In this document: in pieces, positions 27,789-39,215 of the stretch
How positions within the stretch are numbered: position 1 is the stretch's first letter
How the letters are laid out: the number at the start of each line of letters is the position of its first letter
Source: Anaerolineae bacterium
GTDB lineage: Bacteria > Chloroflexota > Anaerolineae > Aggregatilineales > JAFGMM01
Reading direction: 5' to 3'
Assembly (NCBI GenBank): GCA_027494055.1
Contig: JAOSJO010000028.1
Coordinates: 85,063-149,062 of the forward strand
DNA: 64,000 nt
Notes under the pieces: model-generated
Told to the model about the DNA's origin: nothing
What the model saw: only the letters and a program-made list of their open reading frames with translations
Database searches by the model: none
Translations under genes and position numbers: made by a program

Positions 27789-30700
27789 ATGGAAGATGTC
27801 ACCACCGCGTCGACACAGAGCGCGCTGGACGATCTGCGCAAGGAACTGTCGGTGCTGTCCGCGATCAGCGACGCCGTCGCCGCCTCGCTGGATTCGCAGT
27901 ACGTGATGGAAACGACGCTGGAGCAGGTGCTTGCCATCACCGCTGCCGACACAGCCACGATCTACGTGCTCGATCCAGAGCAAGGAGGGCGGCTCCAGAC
28001 CGCCGCCAACCGCGCGCGCGAAGGCGTTGGCGGCGCGCCTGCGCCGTGGCTGGAAGTCGAGCGGTCGATCTCCGGCGAGGCGGTGCGACGCAGCGCGCCG
28101 GCGTGGGCAGCGGATTACGACGCGACGCCGGGCCGCAGCCCGCAGCGGCACAGCGCCGGGATGCGTTCAGTCCTGGCCGTGCCCATCGTGGCGCAGGGCC
28201 TGACGCTGGGCGCGCTCGCCGTCGCAAGCGGCGCGCCGGGGGCGTTCACCGACCGGGATTGCGCGTTGCTCGTCAACGTGGGCCGGCAGGTCGGCGTGGC
28301 GCTGGAGAACGCCCGCCTGCACGAGCGCGAGCGCCACCTGCGCCAGTTGGCCGACACCCTGAGCGAGGTGAGCCGCATTGTCAATAGCTCGCTGGACCTG
28401 GACAGCACGCTCGAAGCCATCCTCATGGAACTCAAGCGCCTGGTGGCCTATGACAGCGCCTCGGTCATGCTCATCGATGAGGCCGGCCGGCTCACGGTGA
28501 GTGCAGCCGCCGGCTTCAACCCGGATACGGACTGGGGGCAGGCGCGCGAAGCCTTGCGGGGCAACCCCGTCCTCGAAGAGGTCTGCGCCAGCCGCCAGCC
28601 GGTGCTGGTCAGGGACACGCAGGCTGAGCCGCTGTGGATCGTCACGCCGGCAGGCGCACACGTGCGCACCTTCATCGGCGCGCCTCTGGTCGTGCGCGAC
28701 CGCGTCATCGGCGTGCTCAACGTGGACAGCAAGACGCCGGCCGCCTACGACACGGAGACGGTCGCGACGGTGCAGGCGTTCGCCGAACACGCGGCCATCG
28801 CCATCGAGAACGCGCGGCTGTTCGGCGCGGAAGCGATGCGCCGCCGCCGCGCCGAGCTGCTGCACCGGACCTCCACGCGCCTGGCGGAAACGACAGAGCT
28901 GGAAGCGCTGCTCGACTCCGCGCTGAGCCAGCTCCGCGACGTGCTCGACTACGACGCCGGGTGCGTCGCGCTGATCGACGGCGACGCCGTGACCTTCGCC
29001 GCCCCTGGCCGGCGGCTTCGCGAACCAGAAGTCCCCGACGCCGCGCGTCCCGATTGCCGCGCTTCCTGACCTGCAACACCTGGTCGCCACGGCCCGACCT
29101 GCGCTGGTCCCTGACGCGCCCAGGACGCCCCTGCACCCGGCGGGGATCGCTGACGGCTGTGCGCTGCGCTGCTGGATTGGCGCGCCGCTCGTGACGCCCG
29201 ACGGCGTGGTCGGCGTTCTCAGCATCTGCCGGGCGGCGGCGCACAGCTTCGACGACGACGACGTGCACATCGTGCAGACGCTCGCAAACTACCTGGCGGC
29301 GCTCGTGCGCAACCGGCGTCTCGTGGAAAGGGCGACCAAACACAGCCTAGACCTGCAAACGCTGAACGCCATCGCCGCTGAAATCAGCCAGAGCCTCGAC
29401 CCCGGCGCGCTTCTGAGCATCGTCCTCGACCGCGTGCTGGCCGTCACCGGCGCGGAGGCCGGCGCGATCCACCTCACCGACCCGACCGGCGCGCAGCTTG
29501 TGCTGCAGGTACAGCACGGCCTGTCGCCCGAAACCGTGCGCGCGATCTTCCGTGCGCCCGTCGGCGCTGGATTCTGCGATCAGGTGCTGACGGCAGAAGG
29601 CCCCGTGCGCTATACCGTCGCCGACCCATCGACCGGCCCGCAGGCGTTTCTGGCGGTCCCGCTGGCGGCGGCGGGCAGGGTGGTCGGCGCGCTGAGCGTC
29701 GCGACGCCGAACGACTCTCACCGTGGACGGCGAACAGACGGCGCTCCTGGTCAGCATCGGGCGGCACGCCGGCGCGGCGGTCGTGAACGCCCAGCATTAC
29801 CAGGATGCCCTGAGCCGCGAGCGCATGTCGCGGGTCCTCAGCGGCCTGGGCATGGCGGTCAGCGCGACGCTCGACGAGCAGGAAGTGCTCGACATGATCT
29901 GCCGGGAGAGCACCGCCATCTTCGGCGTCGAGAGCGCGCTGGTTTCGCTGGTAGAGGGCGACGAACTGGTCGTCGCGGCGGCGCACGGGCAGGGCATGGC
30001 GGCCTACCTCGGCAGCCGGGAGCGCATCTTCATCGGGCGGTCGTTGGGCGCGCGCGTCGTCGTCGCGCGCAAGCCGCAGTACGAGAACCGCGTCCCGCAA
30101 CTCGTGCGCGGCGAAGCGCCGGCGTGGCTCGCCGAGACCGGCACGCAGGCAAAGCTGGGCGTGCCCATGATACGCGACGGCGAGGCGGTGGGCGCGATTG
30201 TGCTGGTCAGCACGCACACCCCAGACCGCTTCTGCGAGGAAGATCTTGAGCTGGCGAACCTGCTGGCGATTCAGGCCGCGCTCGCCCTGCAGAACGCGCG
30301 CCTGTACGCCGAGGTGAACCGCCGGCTGGAATTTGGCCGGCTCGTCGGCGAGGTCGGGCGCGCTTCCACGGCCATCCTCAGCGAAGCCGCGATGATGCAG
30401 GGCGTGTGCCAGCGCATCTACGAGGCATTCGGCTATGACATCATCGCGTTGTTCCAGTGCGCACCCGCCGAAAACGCCGGCGAAGCCGCCAGGCCCGCCG
30501 CGCTGACAACGCAGGCGGTCTACATCGATGGCGCAGCAGTTGACGCCAGCGCGCTCGACGCGGACGTGGTGCCGCTGCATGTGGTTGAGCGCGCCGCGCG
30601 GCGCGCCGAGTCGGTGTTGATCTCGGCGGGGCTGCGCGTCACCGATACCCCGGAGCGCGCGGGCCGGACCGATCTCGCGGTGCCGTTCGTCATGGGGGAG

Positions 30701-31885
30701 GACGTGCTCGGCGTGCTCGCAATCACGCGGTTGGAACCGAACGCAATCGACGAAAGCGAGGTCGATCTGCTCCAGACCCTGGCGGCGCAGCTTGCGATCT
30801 CGCTATCCAACGCGCGCCTGTTCGACACCGTGCGGCGGCAGCGCGACGAACTGGAAGACCGCGTGCGCGCCCGCACGGCGGAGATCGCGGCGCAGAAGGA
30901 GCAGACCGAGGCGATCCTCCGGTCGGTGCCCGACGCGGTGATCGTCGCCGACCTGGGCGGCGCGATCGTCATGACCAACCCGCCGGCGGCGCACTTGCTC
31001 GAAAAGCCCGAAACAGAGCATAATGTACGGGAGTGGGTCGCCGCTTTGGTGACCGATGACGACGATGCGCTGAGGGAAATGGAGCTGTCAGGGCAAGTCT
31101 ACCAGGCGACGGCCTCCAGGGTGGTGCAAGGTGGCACGGAGTTGGGCACGGTCGTTGTCGTGCGTGACATCACGCGGCTGTATGAGTTGGATCGGCTCAA
31201 AAGCCAATTCGTCTCGACCGTGTCGCACGAATTGCGCACGCCCCTGACCAACATCAAGCTCTACCTCTCGCTACTCCAGCAGGGCAAGCCCGAACGACAA
31301 CAGAGCTACATCCAGGTCATCGACCGCGAAAGCCGCCGCCTCGAACGGCTGGTGGCCGACCTGCTCGACCTCTCGCGCCTCGAACGCCAGGCGGAACCGC
31401 CGCAGCGCGAGATGCTGGACATCGCCTGCGTGATCAACGCCGTGCTGGACAACTACGCGATCCAGGCGGAGCTTAAGCGCCAGACGCTTGCCTTCGTCCC
31501 GGACGGGTTGCTGCCCACGGTCAACGCCGACCGCAACCAGCTTATCCAGGTGTTCACCAATCTGGTGGGCAACGCCGTCCAGTACACACCAGAGGGCGGC
31601 AGGGTGACCGTGCGCGCGTGCGCGACCGGGCGCGTTGACGCGCCGGCGGTCTGCGTCGCAGTGAGCGACACCGGCCCTGGCATCCCACCGGAGGAGATCG
31701 ACCGCATCTTTGACCGGTTCTACCGTGGGAGCAACGTCGCGGCGGATGCAGCGCCCGGCACCGGCCTGGGACTGGCAATCGTGAGAGAGATAATTAACCT
31801 ACATTGCGGTACAATAGAGGTATCGAGCCAAGTGGGTGAAGGCAGCACCTTCACGGTGGTGCTACCCGCCGCCCTACCCAAATGA
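27789..31885 (+). CDS. Six-GAF/PAS sensor histidine kinase (two frameshifts)
   Basis: This 1364-residue protein after correction is predicted to be cytoplasmic, as no membrane helices are seen. Six GAF repeats each end in a helix like VALENARLHERE or IAIENARLF. A PAS domain (TEAILRSVPDAVIVADLGG) follows, then HisKA with the phospho-accepting His in FVSTVSHELRTPLTNI, and HATPase_c with N box NLVGNAVQYTPEGG, G1 DTGPGIPPEE and G2 GTGLGLAI. Stacked GAFs suggest sensing of cyclic nucleotides, haem or small ligands. One base is extra near 29003 and one near 29715. ATG 27789 is chosen; GTG 27741 is an alternative. The hybrid kinase gene starts 33 bp downstream, so the two likely signal together. Confidence 0.86.
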
Positions 31886-31918
31886 CGCGCACTGCAGCGC
31901 ACCTTCAGGGAGCCTGAC

Positions 31919-33039
31919 ATGTCCAAGGGGAAGATCCTGGTCGTTGAAGATGATGTCGCCCTGCTGGAGGGCATCCGGGATATCCTGGAACTCGACGGCT
32001 ATACGGTTCTTGCCGTCAGCAGCGGGGTAGAAGGCGTTGAGTATCTCCGAAAGGAACCCGAACCGCCGGACCTGATCGTGTCGGATATTATGATGCCCAA
32101 AATGAGCGGCTATGAGTTCTTCGAGATCGTGCGCTCAGAGGCAGATTGGGTCACGATTCCGTTCATCTTCCTCACGGCGAAGGGCGAGAAGGCCGATGTC
32201 CGCCTGGGCATGGGGATGGGCGTGGACTACTACGTGACCAAGCCGTTCGACTCGGAGGACCTGCTCGTCGCGGTGGAGTCGCGGCTGCGCCGCGCCAAGC
32301 AGATCGGCTACCACGCCGACACACAGGTTGCCGAACTCAAGCGCAACATCCTCACGATCCTCAACCACGAGTTCCGCACCCCCTCACCTACGTCGTCGCG
32401 TATGCCGATATGCTCTCGCGGGAAGCCGAGGAGCTGGACCCCAAGGACTTCGCGAGCTTCCTGCGCGGCATCCAGACCGGCTCGGACCGGTTGCGCAAGC
32501 TCATCGAGAACTTCATCTTCCTGGTCGAGCTGGAAACCGGCGAGGCGGCGGCGACGTTCAACTGGCGCAAGCGCCGCTTCAACGATTTCCAAACGCTGCT
32601 GGAGTCGGTCATCGAGCAGGCGCAGGCCGACGCCGAGGACCACAGCGTCTCCTTTGTGATCGACGCGCCCGACGACCTCCCCGTTGTCGAGGGCGACCGC
32701 GACTACCTGCGCGGCGCGCTGGGCCGGCTGGTCGATAACGCGATCAAGTTCAGCAAACCCGAAGGCGGCGATGTGCTCCTCAAGGTCACGGCGGGGGACG
32801 GTGAAGTCATCGTGGCCGTGTCGGACAAGGGGCGCGGCATCCCCGAAAAGGAAATCGGGCGCATTTTCGACGCATTCTACCAGGTGGACCGCGAGCGCTA
32901 TGAGGACCAGGGCGCGGGCAGCGGCCTTGCCATCGTAAGGGGCATTGCCCAACTGCACGGCGGCAAGTTGTGGGTCGAGAGCGAGGTCGGGAAGGGCAGC
33001 ACCTTCTATTTCGCGATCCCTGTCGCCGAAGAGGAATAG
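31919..33039 (+). CDS. Receiver domain fused to histidine kinase (one frameshift)
   Basis: This 373-residue protein has an N-terminal receiver domain (acidic ED at 10-12, phospho-acceptor Asp56 in LIVSDIMMPKMSG, Lys in TKPFDSED) followed by HisKA (ILNHEFRTPLTYV, residue about 151) and HATPase_c (SDKGRGIPEKEIGRIFDAFY, GAGSGLAIV). Such receiver-first hybrids commonly take phosphate from an upstream kinase and are switched by it. The frame breaks in a five-C run at about 32379-32384; one lost C restores RTPLTYVVAYAD. It sits 33 bp after the multi-GAF kinase, its probable partner. No DNA-binding output domain is encoded here, so the final response regulator is elsewhere. Confidence 0.88.
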
Positions 33040-33121
33040 TGAAACGTCCATTTGAGACGCGCGGCGGCCCCGCTCGCCGCAAGCAAGTCGTCGTCGCTGA
33101 AGCTTAAGGAGGATTGACCGC

Positions 33122-33802
33122 ATGGCTTCGCTAATCGAAAAGGTGCAGACTCTCATCTCCGCCAACCTTCACGCCATGGTTGACCAGGCGCTTGAGGCAA
33201 ACTCGGTCAAAGTGATGGACGAGTACATCCGGCAGGCCGAGCGCAACCTCGACGCGCTGGAGGACGCGGCGGCAACCGTCGGCGGCACCGTCCGGACGCT
33301 GGAGCGCAAGTACAAAGAGTACGCCGCCGCCGTGGAGAAACTGGACCGCGACATCGACACGCTGCTGGTCAAGGGCAAGACCGAACTCGCCACCGCCGCC
33401 CAGGCCGACCTGAACAGCAAGCAGCAGATGGCGCAGGAATACTACGAGCAGTGGCAGCAGCAGAAAAAAGAGTACGAGCGCCTGTTCGACTCCCGGCGCA
33501 AGCTGCAGACCAAGCTCAACACCATCCGCGACGAGCGCGAGCAGCTCAAGGCGCTCATGGAACTCGCGGAAGCCAAACGCACCACGGTCCAGGCGATCCG
33601 CTCGCTCGACGACCTCAAGGGCATCGGCGACCAGGACATCGCCCGCATTGGCGACGCCATCCGCGCCCGGCTGGACGAGGAAGAGGCGCGGCTGGAGATG
33701 CACACCACCGGCCTCGAAGACGAGTTGGAAGAGGCCATTGGCGACTCGGTGCTCCAGGAACAGCTTGCGGAGCGCCGCCGCCGCCTGGGCCTCGAAGAAT
33801 AG
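33122..33802 (+). CDS. pspA: PspA/IM30-family membrane-stress protein
   Basis: This 226-residue, almost entirely coiled-coil protein starts with the amphipathic helix MASLIEKVQTLISANLHAMV, which binds stressed inner membrane in PspA/Vipp1 proteins. Long heptad helices cover about 25-190, with a charged C-terminus (LAERRRRLGLEE). AAGGAGG lies 10 bp before the ATG. PspA assembles ESCRT-III-like rods that stabilise membranes. It follows the two kinase genes by 82 bp, so its expression may be tied to their signal, though the link is only positional. The divergent length and absence of pspF/pspC are normal outside Proteobacteria. Confidence 0.9.
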   Translation: MASLIEKVQTLISANLHAMVDQALEANSVKVMDEYIRQAERNLDALEDAAATVGGTVRTLERKYKEYAAAVEKLDRDIDTLLVKGKTELATAAQADLNSKQQMAQEYYEQWQQQKKEYERLFDSRRKLQTKLNTIRDEREQLKALMELAEAKRTTVQAIRSLDDLKGIGDQDIARIGDAIRARLDEEEARLEMHTTGLEDELEEAIGDSVLQEQLAERRRRLGLEE

Positions 33803-33810
33803 CCGGTCCT

Positions 33811-33835
33811 CAGGGTGGGGCGCGCCCCCACCCTG
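33811..33835. terminator. Stable hairpin after pspA
   Basis: CAGGGTGGGG and CCCCACCCTG form a perfect 10-bp stem around a 5-bp loop, 8 bp after the stop. No long T run follows directly, so termination strength is uncertain. The next 250 bp to the SBP gene shows no gene. Confidence 0.5.
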
Positions 33836-34089
33836 TCACCCTTCACCATAGCGCAGGCCAACGCAAACGCGGGCGGGTTGCGGTTTTTTGTGTGGCGTCT
33901 GGGGGATGGCGTGGCGGCGGCGCAGCGCCCCCACATACGTCCTGTTGGGGGCCGAAACATCGCGGGAGTACCTGATATTGGGGTGTCCTTTACAGGCGAA
34001 TCCCTTTAAGATAAAGTCGGTAGAGTACCCGCGCTGGCGCGCGTGCTCACCGTGACCGGCAACGCATAACGGAACATGAAGAGAAAACC

Positions 34090-35279
34090 ATGAACAGAAC
34101 GCGACTGGTATTCCTGCTCATCATTGGCGCGGCCATCGTCCTGATCGCTGCCGGGCTGGCGGTCAGCAACGTGCTGAACCCGCCCCCGGCCCCGCTGGCG
34201 ACGCCCACGCCGTCCGGCCCGCTCACGGTGCGGATCGTGGCGGCGCTCGGCGTGGCCGAGTGGGTGGCGCAGGCCGCGGCAGACTTCAACGCCGCCGGCG
34301 AGGCGCTGGAGGACAGCCCATCACTGTCGAGGTCATCCCCATGGACGGCCTCGTGGCGCTCAACCGCTTCGACACCCAGACGATGGACCCCATCCCCACT
34401 GCCTGGATTCCAGACAGCCGCTGGCTTGTGGAGCTGGCGAACGCCGGCTACAAAGCGAGCCTGGGCCGCGACGTGTTCCTCACCGACGGCGAGTACCGCG
34501 CCCGGCCTGTGGCGCTCTCGCTCTTCGCGTGGGGCATCTACAAGAGCCGTGCGGACGCGCTGGTTGAGACGTTCGGCGAGATCAGTTGGCCCAACCTGCA
34601 CGACGCCGCGATGGCGGCCGGCGGCTGGCCCGACCTGGGCGGCCAGCCAGACTGGGGCTTCTTCAAGCTGCTGTTGCCCAGCCCCAGGCGCAACGTCGCC
34701 GGCCTGGGCGCGCTCATCAGCGCGGCGGGCGAGTACTACGGGCGGCCCAACATCGACGTGGCCGACGTCACCAACCCGGAGTTCGGGCAGTGGCTCAAGG
34801 AACTCCTTGGCGCCGTGCCTGACTTCTCCAGCACGTTTGGCTACCCCGGCGAGAGCCTGGCGCTCTTCGGCCCCAGCGGCGGCGAGGTCGGCCAACTGCT
34901 GGAGAGCGACATCATCCAGCACATGGGCGGCGCTGAGCTGCGCTGGGGCGAGCCGTTGCTGGTGTACTATCCGCGCTTCGTGACCTGGTTCGATTACCCG
35001 TTCACGACGTGGATCGGCCCGGAGACCACCGCCACCGAGAAGAACGCCGCGCTCGCGTTCATGCGCTACCTGCTCAGCGACGACGTGCAGTTGCAGGCGG
35101 TCGAATACGGGCTGCGCCCGGTCGGCAACGTCGCCGTTGACTTCGAGGGCAGCCCGTTCGTCGAGTGGGAAGATCAGGGCGTCGCGGCTGTGGTCCAGGC
35201 TGCGACCGCGATGCGCACGCCCGACCGCGACGTACTGCAGGAATTCCTCCGCTGGTTCGAACTGAACATCGCGGAGTAG
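34090..35279 (+). CDS. Membrane-anchored solute-binding-like protein (one frameshift)
   Basis: This 396-residue protein after correction has an N-terminal signal-anchor helix (LVFLLIIGAAIVLIAAGLAV), a Pro/Thr linker (PPPAPLATPTPSGPL), and a periplasmic-binding-protein type II fold (ITVEVIPMDGLVALNRFD, TAWIPDSRWLVELAN, LAFMRYLLSDDVQLQAVEYG). The anchor and linker place it outside the membrane. No permease or ATPase is nearby, so transport is doubtful. One lost G near 34313 breaks the frame (LEGQPITVEV on repair). It is followed after 4 bp by a paralogue carrying an added VWA domain. A sensory, adhesive or assembly role with that partner is plausible. Confidence 0.8.
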
Positions 35280-35283
35280 CGCC

Positions 35284-37000
35284 ATGACAAACCGCGCTCA
35301 GCAAAAGCGATCCAGTACGGGGTGCATTGCCCTGACCCTCCCTCGCGATGGTCATCGTCGTGGCGGCGACGTGCTACATCGTCTGGTATGCCTATCACAG
35401 CGTCGTGGACGCGCTCGGCCTCAGCGCGCCCCCCGCCGACGCGACGCCCGCCCCCGCGTCCACCGACCTGCGCGTGGCGTACTCGCCGGAAAAGGAAGCG
35501 CTGTTCCGCGCGCTCGCGGACAGCTTCAACGCGCAGAACCTCACCGCGCAAGACGGGACCCCTCTGCGTGTGGCGGGCTTCCCGATTGAGCCGAGCGCCA
35601 TGATCGACGCCGCGCTTGCGGGCGAGATGGACGCGGTCTCGCCCGACTCGTCGCTGTGGCTCACGCAGCTCGACGACGCATGGGCCAGCTACACCGGCAG
35701 CGAAAACGCGCTGCTCGTGGGCCAGAGCGTGCGCTACGCGGTTTCGCCGGTGGTCATCATCATGTGGCGCGACGTGGCGCAGAACATGGGCTGGCCGGCG
35801 CGCGCGATAAGCTGGGTGGACCTGATGAGCCGCGCCCAGTCGGACCCGGACTTCGCCTGGTCGCACGCGAGCACGTCCACCGCGTCGGGCCTGCTGGCGA
35901 CGCTGGCGGAGTTCTACGCCGGCGCGGGCAAGACGCGCGACCTGACGATTGCGGACGTGCAGTCGCAGGCCACGCTGGACTACGTCGCGGCCATCGAGCG
36001 CACCGTGCGCTTCTACGGCCAGGGCGAGTGGGACGTGGCGCAGCAGGTCGATGCGCAGATGCGGCAGAACGGCACGCGCTACCTCGACGCCTTTGTGGGC
36101 CAGGAGCAGTTGGCCGTTTACCTGAACCGCCTCGGCCACGACGTGGTGGCCGTCTACCCCTCAGAGGGGGCGCTGTGGGTTGACCACCCGCTGGCGCTGC
36201 TGGAGACGGGCAACCTCTCCGACGTGCAACGGCTGGCCTTCCAGCACTTCGCCACCTACGTGACCTCGCCGGAGGCGCAGCAGCGCGTGCTGGAGGCGGG
36301 CTACCGGCCGGCGGACCTGGACATCAACCTGCAACAGAGTGGTTCGCCCTTCGCCGGCACCGACGCCGTAGACCCGACGCAGCCCACGACCGGGCTGCAA
36401 ATCCCCGGCGGGGCGGTGGTGGCGGTGGTGCAGGACGTGTGGTGGTACACCAAGCGCCCGACCGACGTGTACCTCGTGGTCGATACCTCTGGCAGCATGG
36501 ACGGCGCGAAGCTGACAAACGTGCGCGACGCGCTCTATGCCTTCCTGGACGGCATCCAGGGCAGCCGCGACCGCGTGGGCCTGATCGAGTTCTACGACGA
36601 CCCCCACCTGGTGACGCCGCTCGCCCAGGTGACGCCCGAATACCGCGAGCGCCTGCGCCGCGCGTTCGGCGGGCTGCGCGCCGGCGGCGAGACCGCCCTG
36701 CTCGACGGCGTGCGCATGGCGTATGAGCGCCTGCAAGAAGAGGGCGACCGCGATCACATCAACGCCATCATCGCGATGACGGACGGCATCGAAAATTCGT
36801 CGGTCACGTCGCTGCGCGACCTGACGGCGATGCTCTCCCGCGAGGGCAGGGTGCCGGTAGTGGTATTCGCCGTGGCCTACGGCGACGACGCCGACTTCCC
36901 CACCTTGCAGGCCATCGTCGATGCGACCAACGGGCGCGTGTGGGAGGGGTCGCCAGAGACGATCCGGAACCTGTACCGGGTCATGTCAACGTACTTCTAG
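35284..37000 (+). CDS. Anchored solute-binding domain fused to VWA domain (one frameshift)
   Basis: This 571-residue protein has an N-terminal membrane anchor (LTLLAMVIVVAATCYIVWYA), a binding-protein-like domain at about 60-340 (LRVAYSPEKEALFRALADSF, FAWSHASTSTASGLLATLAE), and a C-terminal VWA domain with an intact MIDAS motif (VYLVVDTSGSMDGAKL) plus IIAMTDGIENSS. VWA domains bind protein partners through a metal ion. The start is ATG 35284, 4 bp after the previous stop. One extra C near 35338 breaks the anchor; removing it joins TLTL to LAMVIVV. Relatives that join binding and VWA domains are known in Gram-positive bacteria without a settled function. Confidence 0.85.
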
Positions 37001-37044
37001 ACCCAGTTTCGCGCAACACGCCAGGCAATTCAACGTAAAGAGTA

Positions 37045-37072
37045 GTAGGGGCACGGCGGGCCGTGCCCCTGC
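37045..37072. repeat. GTAGGGGC-family palindrome before TPR gene
   Basis: GTAGGGGCACGGC and its complement GCCGTGCCCCTGC pair around a short GG core. It follows the VWA gene by 45 bp and lies just upstream of the next start. Confidence 0.7.
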
Positions 37073-37086
37073 GTGAAGAAAGTGGA

Positions 37087-38393
37087 ATGCGCATGGCGGG
37101 TCAGGATCAGGATGTGCTGCTGACCGCCGCCCAGGCCGCGCTCGAAGTGGGCAACGTCGAAAGCGCGCGGCGCATGGTCGAGCAGGCGCTCCTCGCTGAG
37201 CCGTACACGGCGCGCGCGTGGTGCCTGCTGAGCCACATCGTCACGCGCTGGGAAGACCAGGTCGCGTGCGTCAGAAATGCCCTCGCCGCCGACCCCGACG
37301 ACATCGACGCCAGAGACCGCCTCGAACAACTGGAAGGGATGCGGCTCACCGCGACCATTGGGTCGGCCAAAGCCAGCGTGCCGCTGCTTGAGGAGGCGCG
37401 CCGGGACGCGCTGGCGCACTACTTCGCCGAGGCGAAGGTGGAGGCGGCCGGCGACCCGCTCGACAGCCCGCTCCAATGCCCGTACTGCGGCGTGGTGAAC
37501 CCGATTGAGCGCCGGAAGTGCACCGCCTGCGGGCGGGAGATCGTGTTCGCCGAGCCGAAGTCCGAGCAGCCCAGCGCGGTCCTCAAGCTGGCGACCATCC
37601 TGGCCGGCACCGCCGCGATCCTGGGCCTGCTCGAAATCGGCACGGTGGCGCTGGGGCAGTGGTACGCTGGCGGCCTGAACGCGCAGCTGAGCTGGGCATC
37701 GGCGCGGCGCTGGATGCCCCGGTGCCGCGGGCGCTCTTCGGCGAGGTGACGCGCGCGGGCTTCCTGGACGGGCGCACGGCGACCGCGCTGTTCGTGCTCG
37801 GCGTTGCGCGCATCGCGGCGATTGCGGTGGCGTGGTTCGGCGCGTACAACCGCTGGCGCTGGGGATACTTTGCCGGGGTCGCGGTGATGGTGATCGACCT
37901 GGCGTACCAGGCCATCGTTGGCGTCTCTGGCCTCGGCGGGTGGCTGACGACCGCCCTGATCGGGCTGGCCTCGCTGGGCGCGCTGGTGCTGCTGGTCGGC
38001 GCGAGCATGGACGACTTCGCCATCGTCAAGGTGCGCTTTGCCGTCCAGGCCGACCCCAGGCTCAAGTCGGCGGATGCCTACTTCAGAAAGGGCGTGCGCT
38101 ACAAGGACGTGGGCATGTGGGCGCTGGCGGTCGCGAACTTCCGCGAGGCGGTCGGGCGCGCGCCCCAGCAGGTGGAATACCTGCGCTGGCTGGGGTATGG
38201 CTACATGCGCATCGCGCGGCCCGAACGCGCGCTCACGGTGCTGCAAGAGGCGAAACGACTCGCGCCGGACAGGCCGGAACTTGACGAGTTGATTAGTCTG
38301 GTACAAGATATGTTGGCCGAGGAAAAGCGGAGAACGCAGGAACACCTTATTGAGCCGTTGTGGGTAGACCCGGTGGTAGATCGTGATGTCTGA
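37087..38393 (+). CDS. TPR / zinc-ribbon / membrane protein (one frameshift)
   Basis: This 435-residue protein after correction has TPR-like helices at residues 5-110, a zinc ribbon (CPYCGVVNPIERRKCTACGR) near 135-155, four or so membrane helices at 165-305 (LGVARIAAIAVAWFGAYNRW, LTTALIGLASLGALVLLVGA), and C-terminal TPRs (AVANFREAVGRAPQQVEYLR). One lost base near 37690 joins LNAQL to ELGIGAALDAPVPRALFG. No function is known to me. A scaffold for membrane complexes is possible. It overlaps the next gene by 8 bp, so the two are coupled. The start at 37087 avoids translating the repeat palindrome. Confidence 0.72.
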
Positions 38394-39213
38394 CGAACGA
38401 GGCGATTTCAAGGCGCGCGTGGGGCGCGAACTGCTTGGCAAGGTGGCGTCGAACGCCTTTTGGAGTTGGGAGAGCGCGGTCATCATCGCCGTGACGCTCA
38501 TCCTGACGGCGCTGAACTTCCAGCCTTTTCCAGAGTGGCAGCAGTGGTTCTGGCTTGTGGGCGGCGCGCTCGCGGAGCTGGCGCTGATCGGCGTGGCCCT
38601 CACCGACCCGGAGAAGCGCAGCCAGGCGGTGGAGCAGCTCTTCCGCGAGAAGATCAACCCCGGCGAGATCAAGAACGCGCGCAGCCGCGAGCGCCTGGAC
38701 AAGGCGCTGGAGTACCGCGCGCTGATGGAACAGCTCATCATGGCGCAGGAAGGCGCGATGCGCCTCAACCTGCGGCAGGCTGCGGACGAGATGGACCAGG
38801 GCGTCCAGTTGATGTACACGCTGGGCCGCCGCCTCGACGCCTTCATGGACAACCAGATCCTCAAGCGCGACCTCCAGACCGTGCCCCGGACCATCGACGC
38901 GATGCAGGCCCGCCTGAGGAGCGAGACCGACCCGCGCGTGCGCGAGGAGATCGCGCGCACGCTGGACACCCGGCGTTCGCAACTGGCGAACCTCCAGCAG
39001 GTCGAGAACACGATGAAGCGCGCCGACATCCAGATCGACAACATGCTCGCGGCCATCGGCACCCTCTACGCCCAGATGCAGTTGATCGACGTCAAAGACC
39101 TCGACAGCTCGCGGGCAAAGCGCCTGCGGCAAGATGTGTCCAACCAGGTGCTGGAGATGCAGGACACCATCGAGGCGATAGACGAGGTGTATAACCAGTC
39201 TGCGGTGCTGTGA
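38386..39213 (+). CDS. Membrane-anchored coiled-coil protein of unknown function
   Basis: This 275-residue protein has two N-terminal membrane helices (AVIIAVTLILTALNF and WFWLVGGALAELALIGVAL), followed by a long, charged, mostly helical region with strong coiled-coil character to the C-terminus (LRSETDPRVREEIARTLDTR, TIEAIDEVYNQSAVL). I do not recognise the family. It overlaps the TPR/zinc-ribbon gene by 8 bp and ends 3 bp before the GNAT gene. The architecture suggests a cytoplasmic coiled-coil tethered to the membrane, perhaps a partner of the TPR protein. Confidence 0.75.
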   Translation: MSDERGDFKARVGRELLGKVASNAFWSWESAVIIAVTLILTALNFQPFPEWQQWFWLVGGALAELALIGVALTDPEKRSQAVEQLFREKINPGEIKNARSRERLDKALEYRALMEQLIMAQEGAMRLNLRQAADEMDQGVQLMYTLGRRLDAFMDNQILKRDLQTVPRTIDAMQARLRSETDPRVREEIARTLDTRRSQLANLQQVENTMKRADIQIDNMLAAIGTLYAQMQLIDVKDLDSSRAKRLRQDVSNQVLEMQDTIEAIDEVYNQSAVL

Positions 39214-39215
39214 GG

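Noticed and set aside
27789..31885. Three separate GAF/kinase genes
   Set aside because: GAF modules are cut in mid-domain at both breaks, and removing one base at each restores them, so one gene is the simpler reading.
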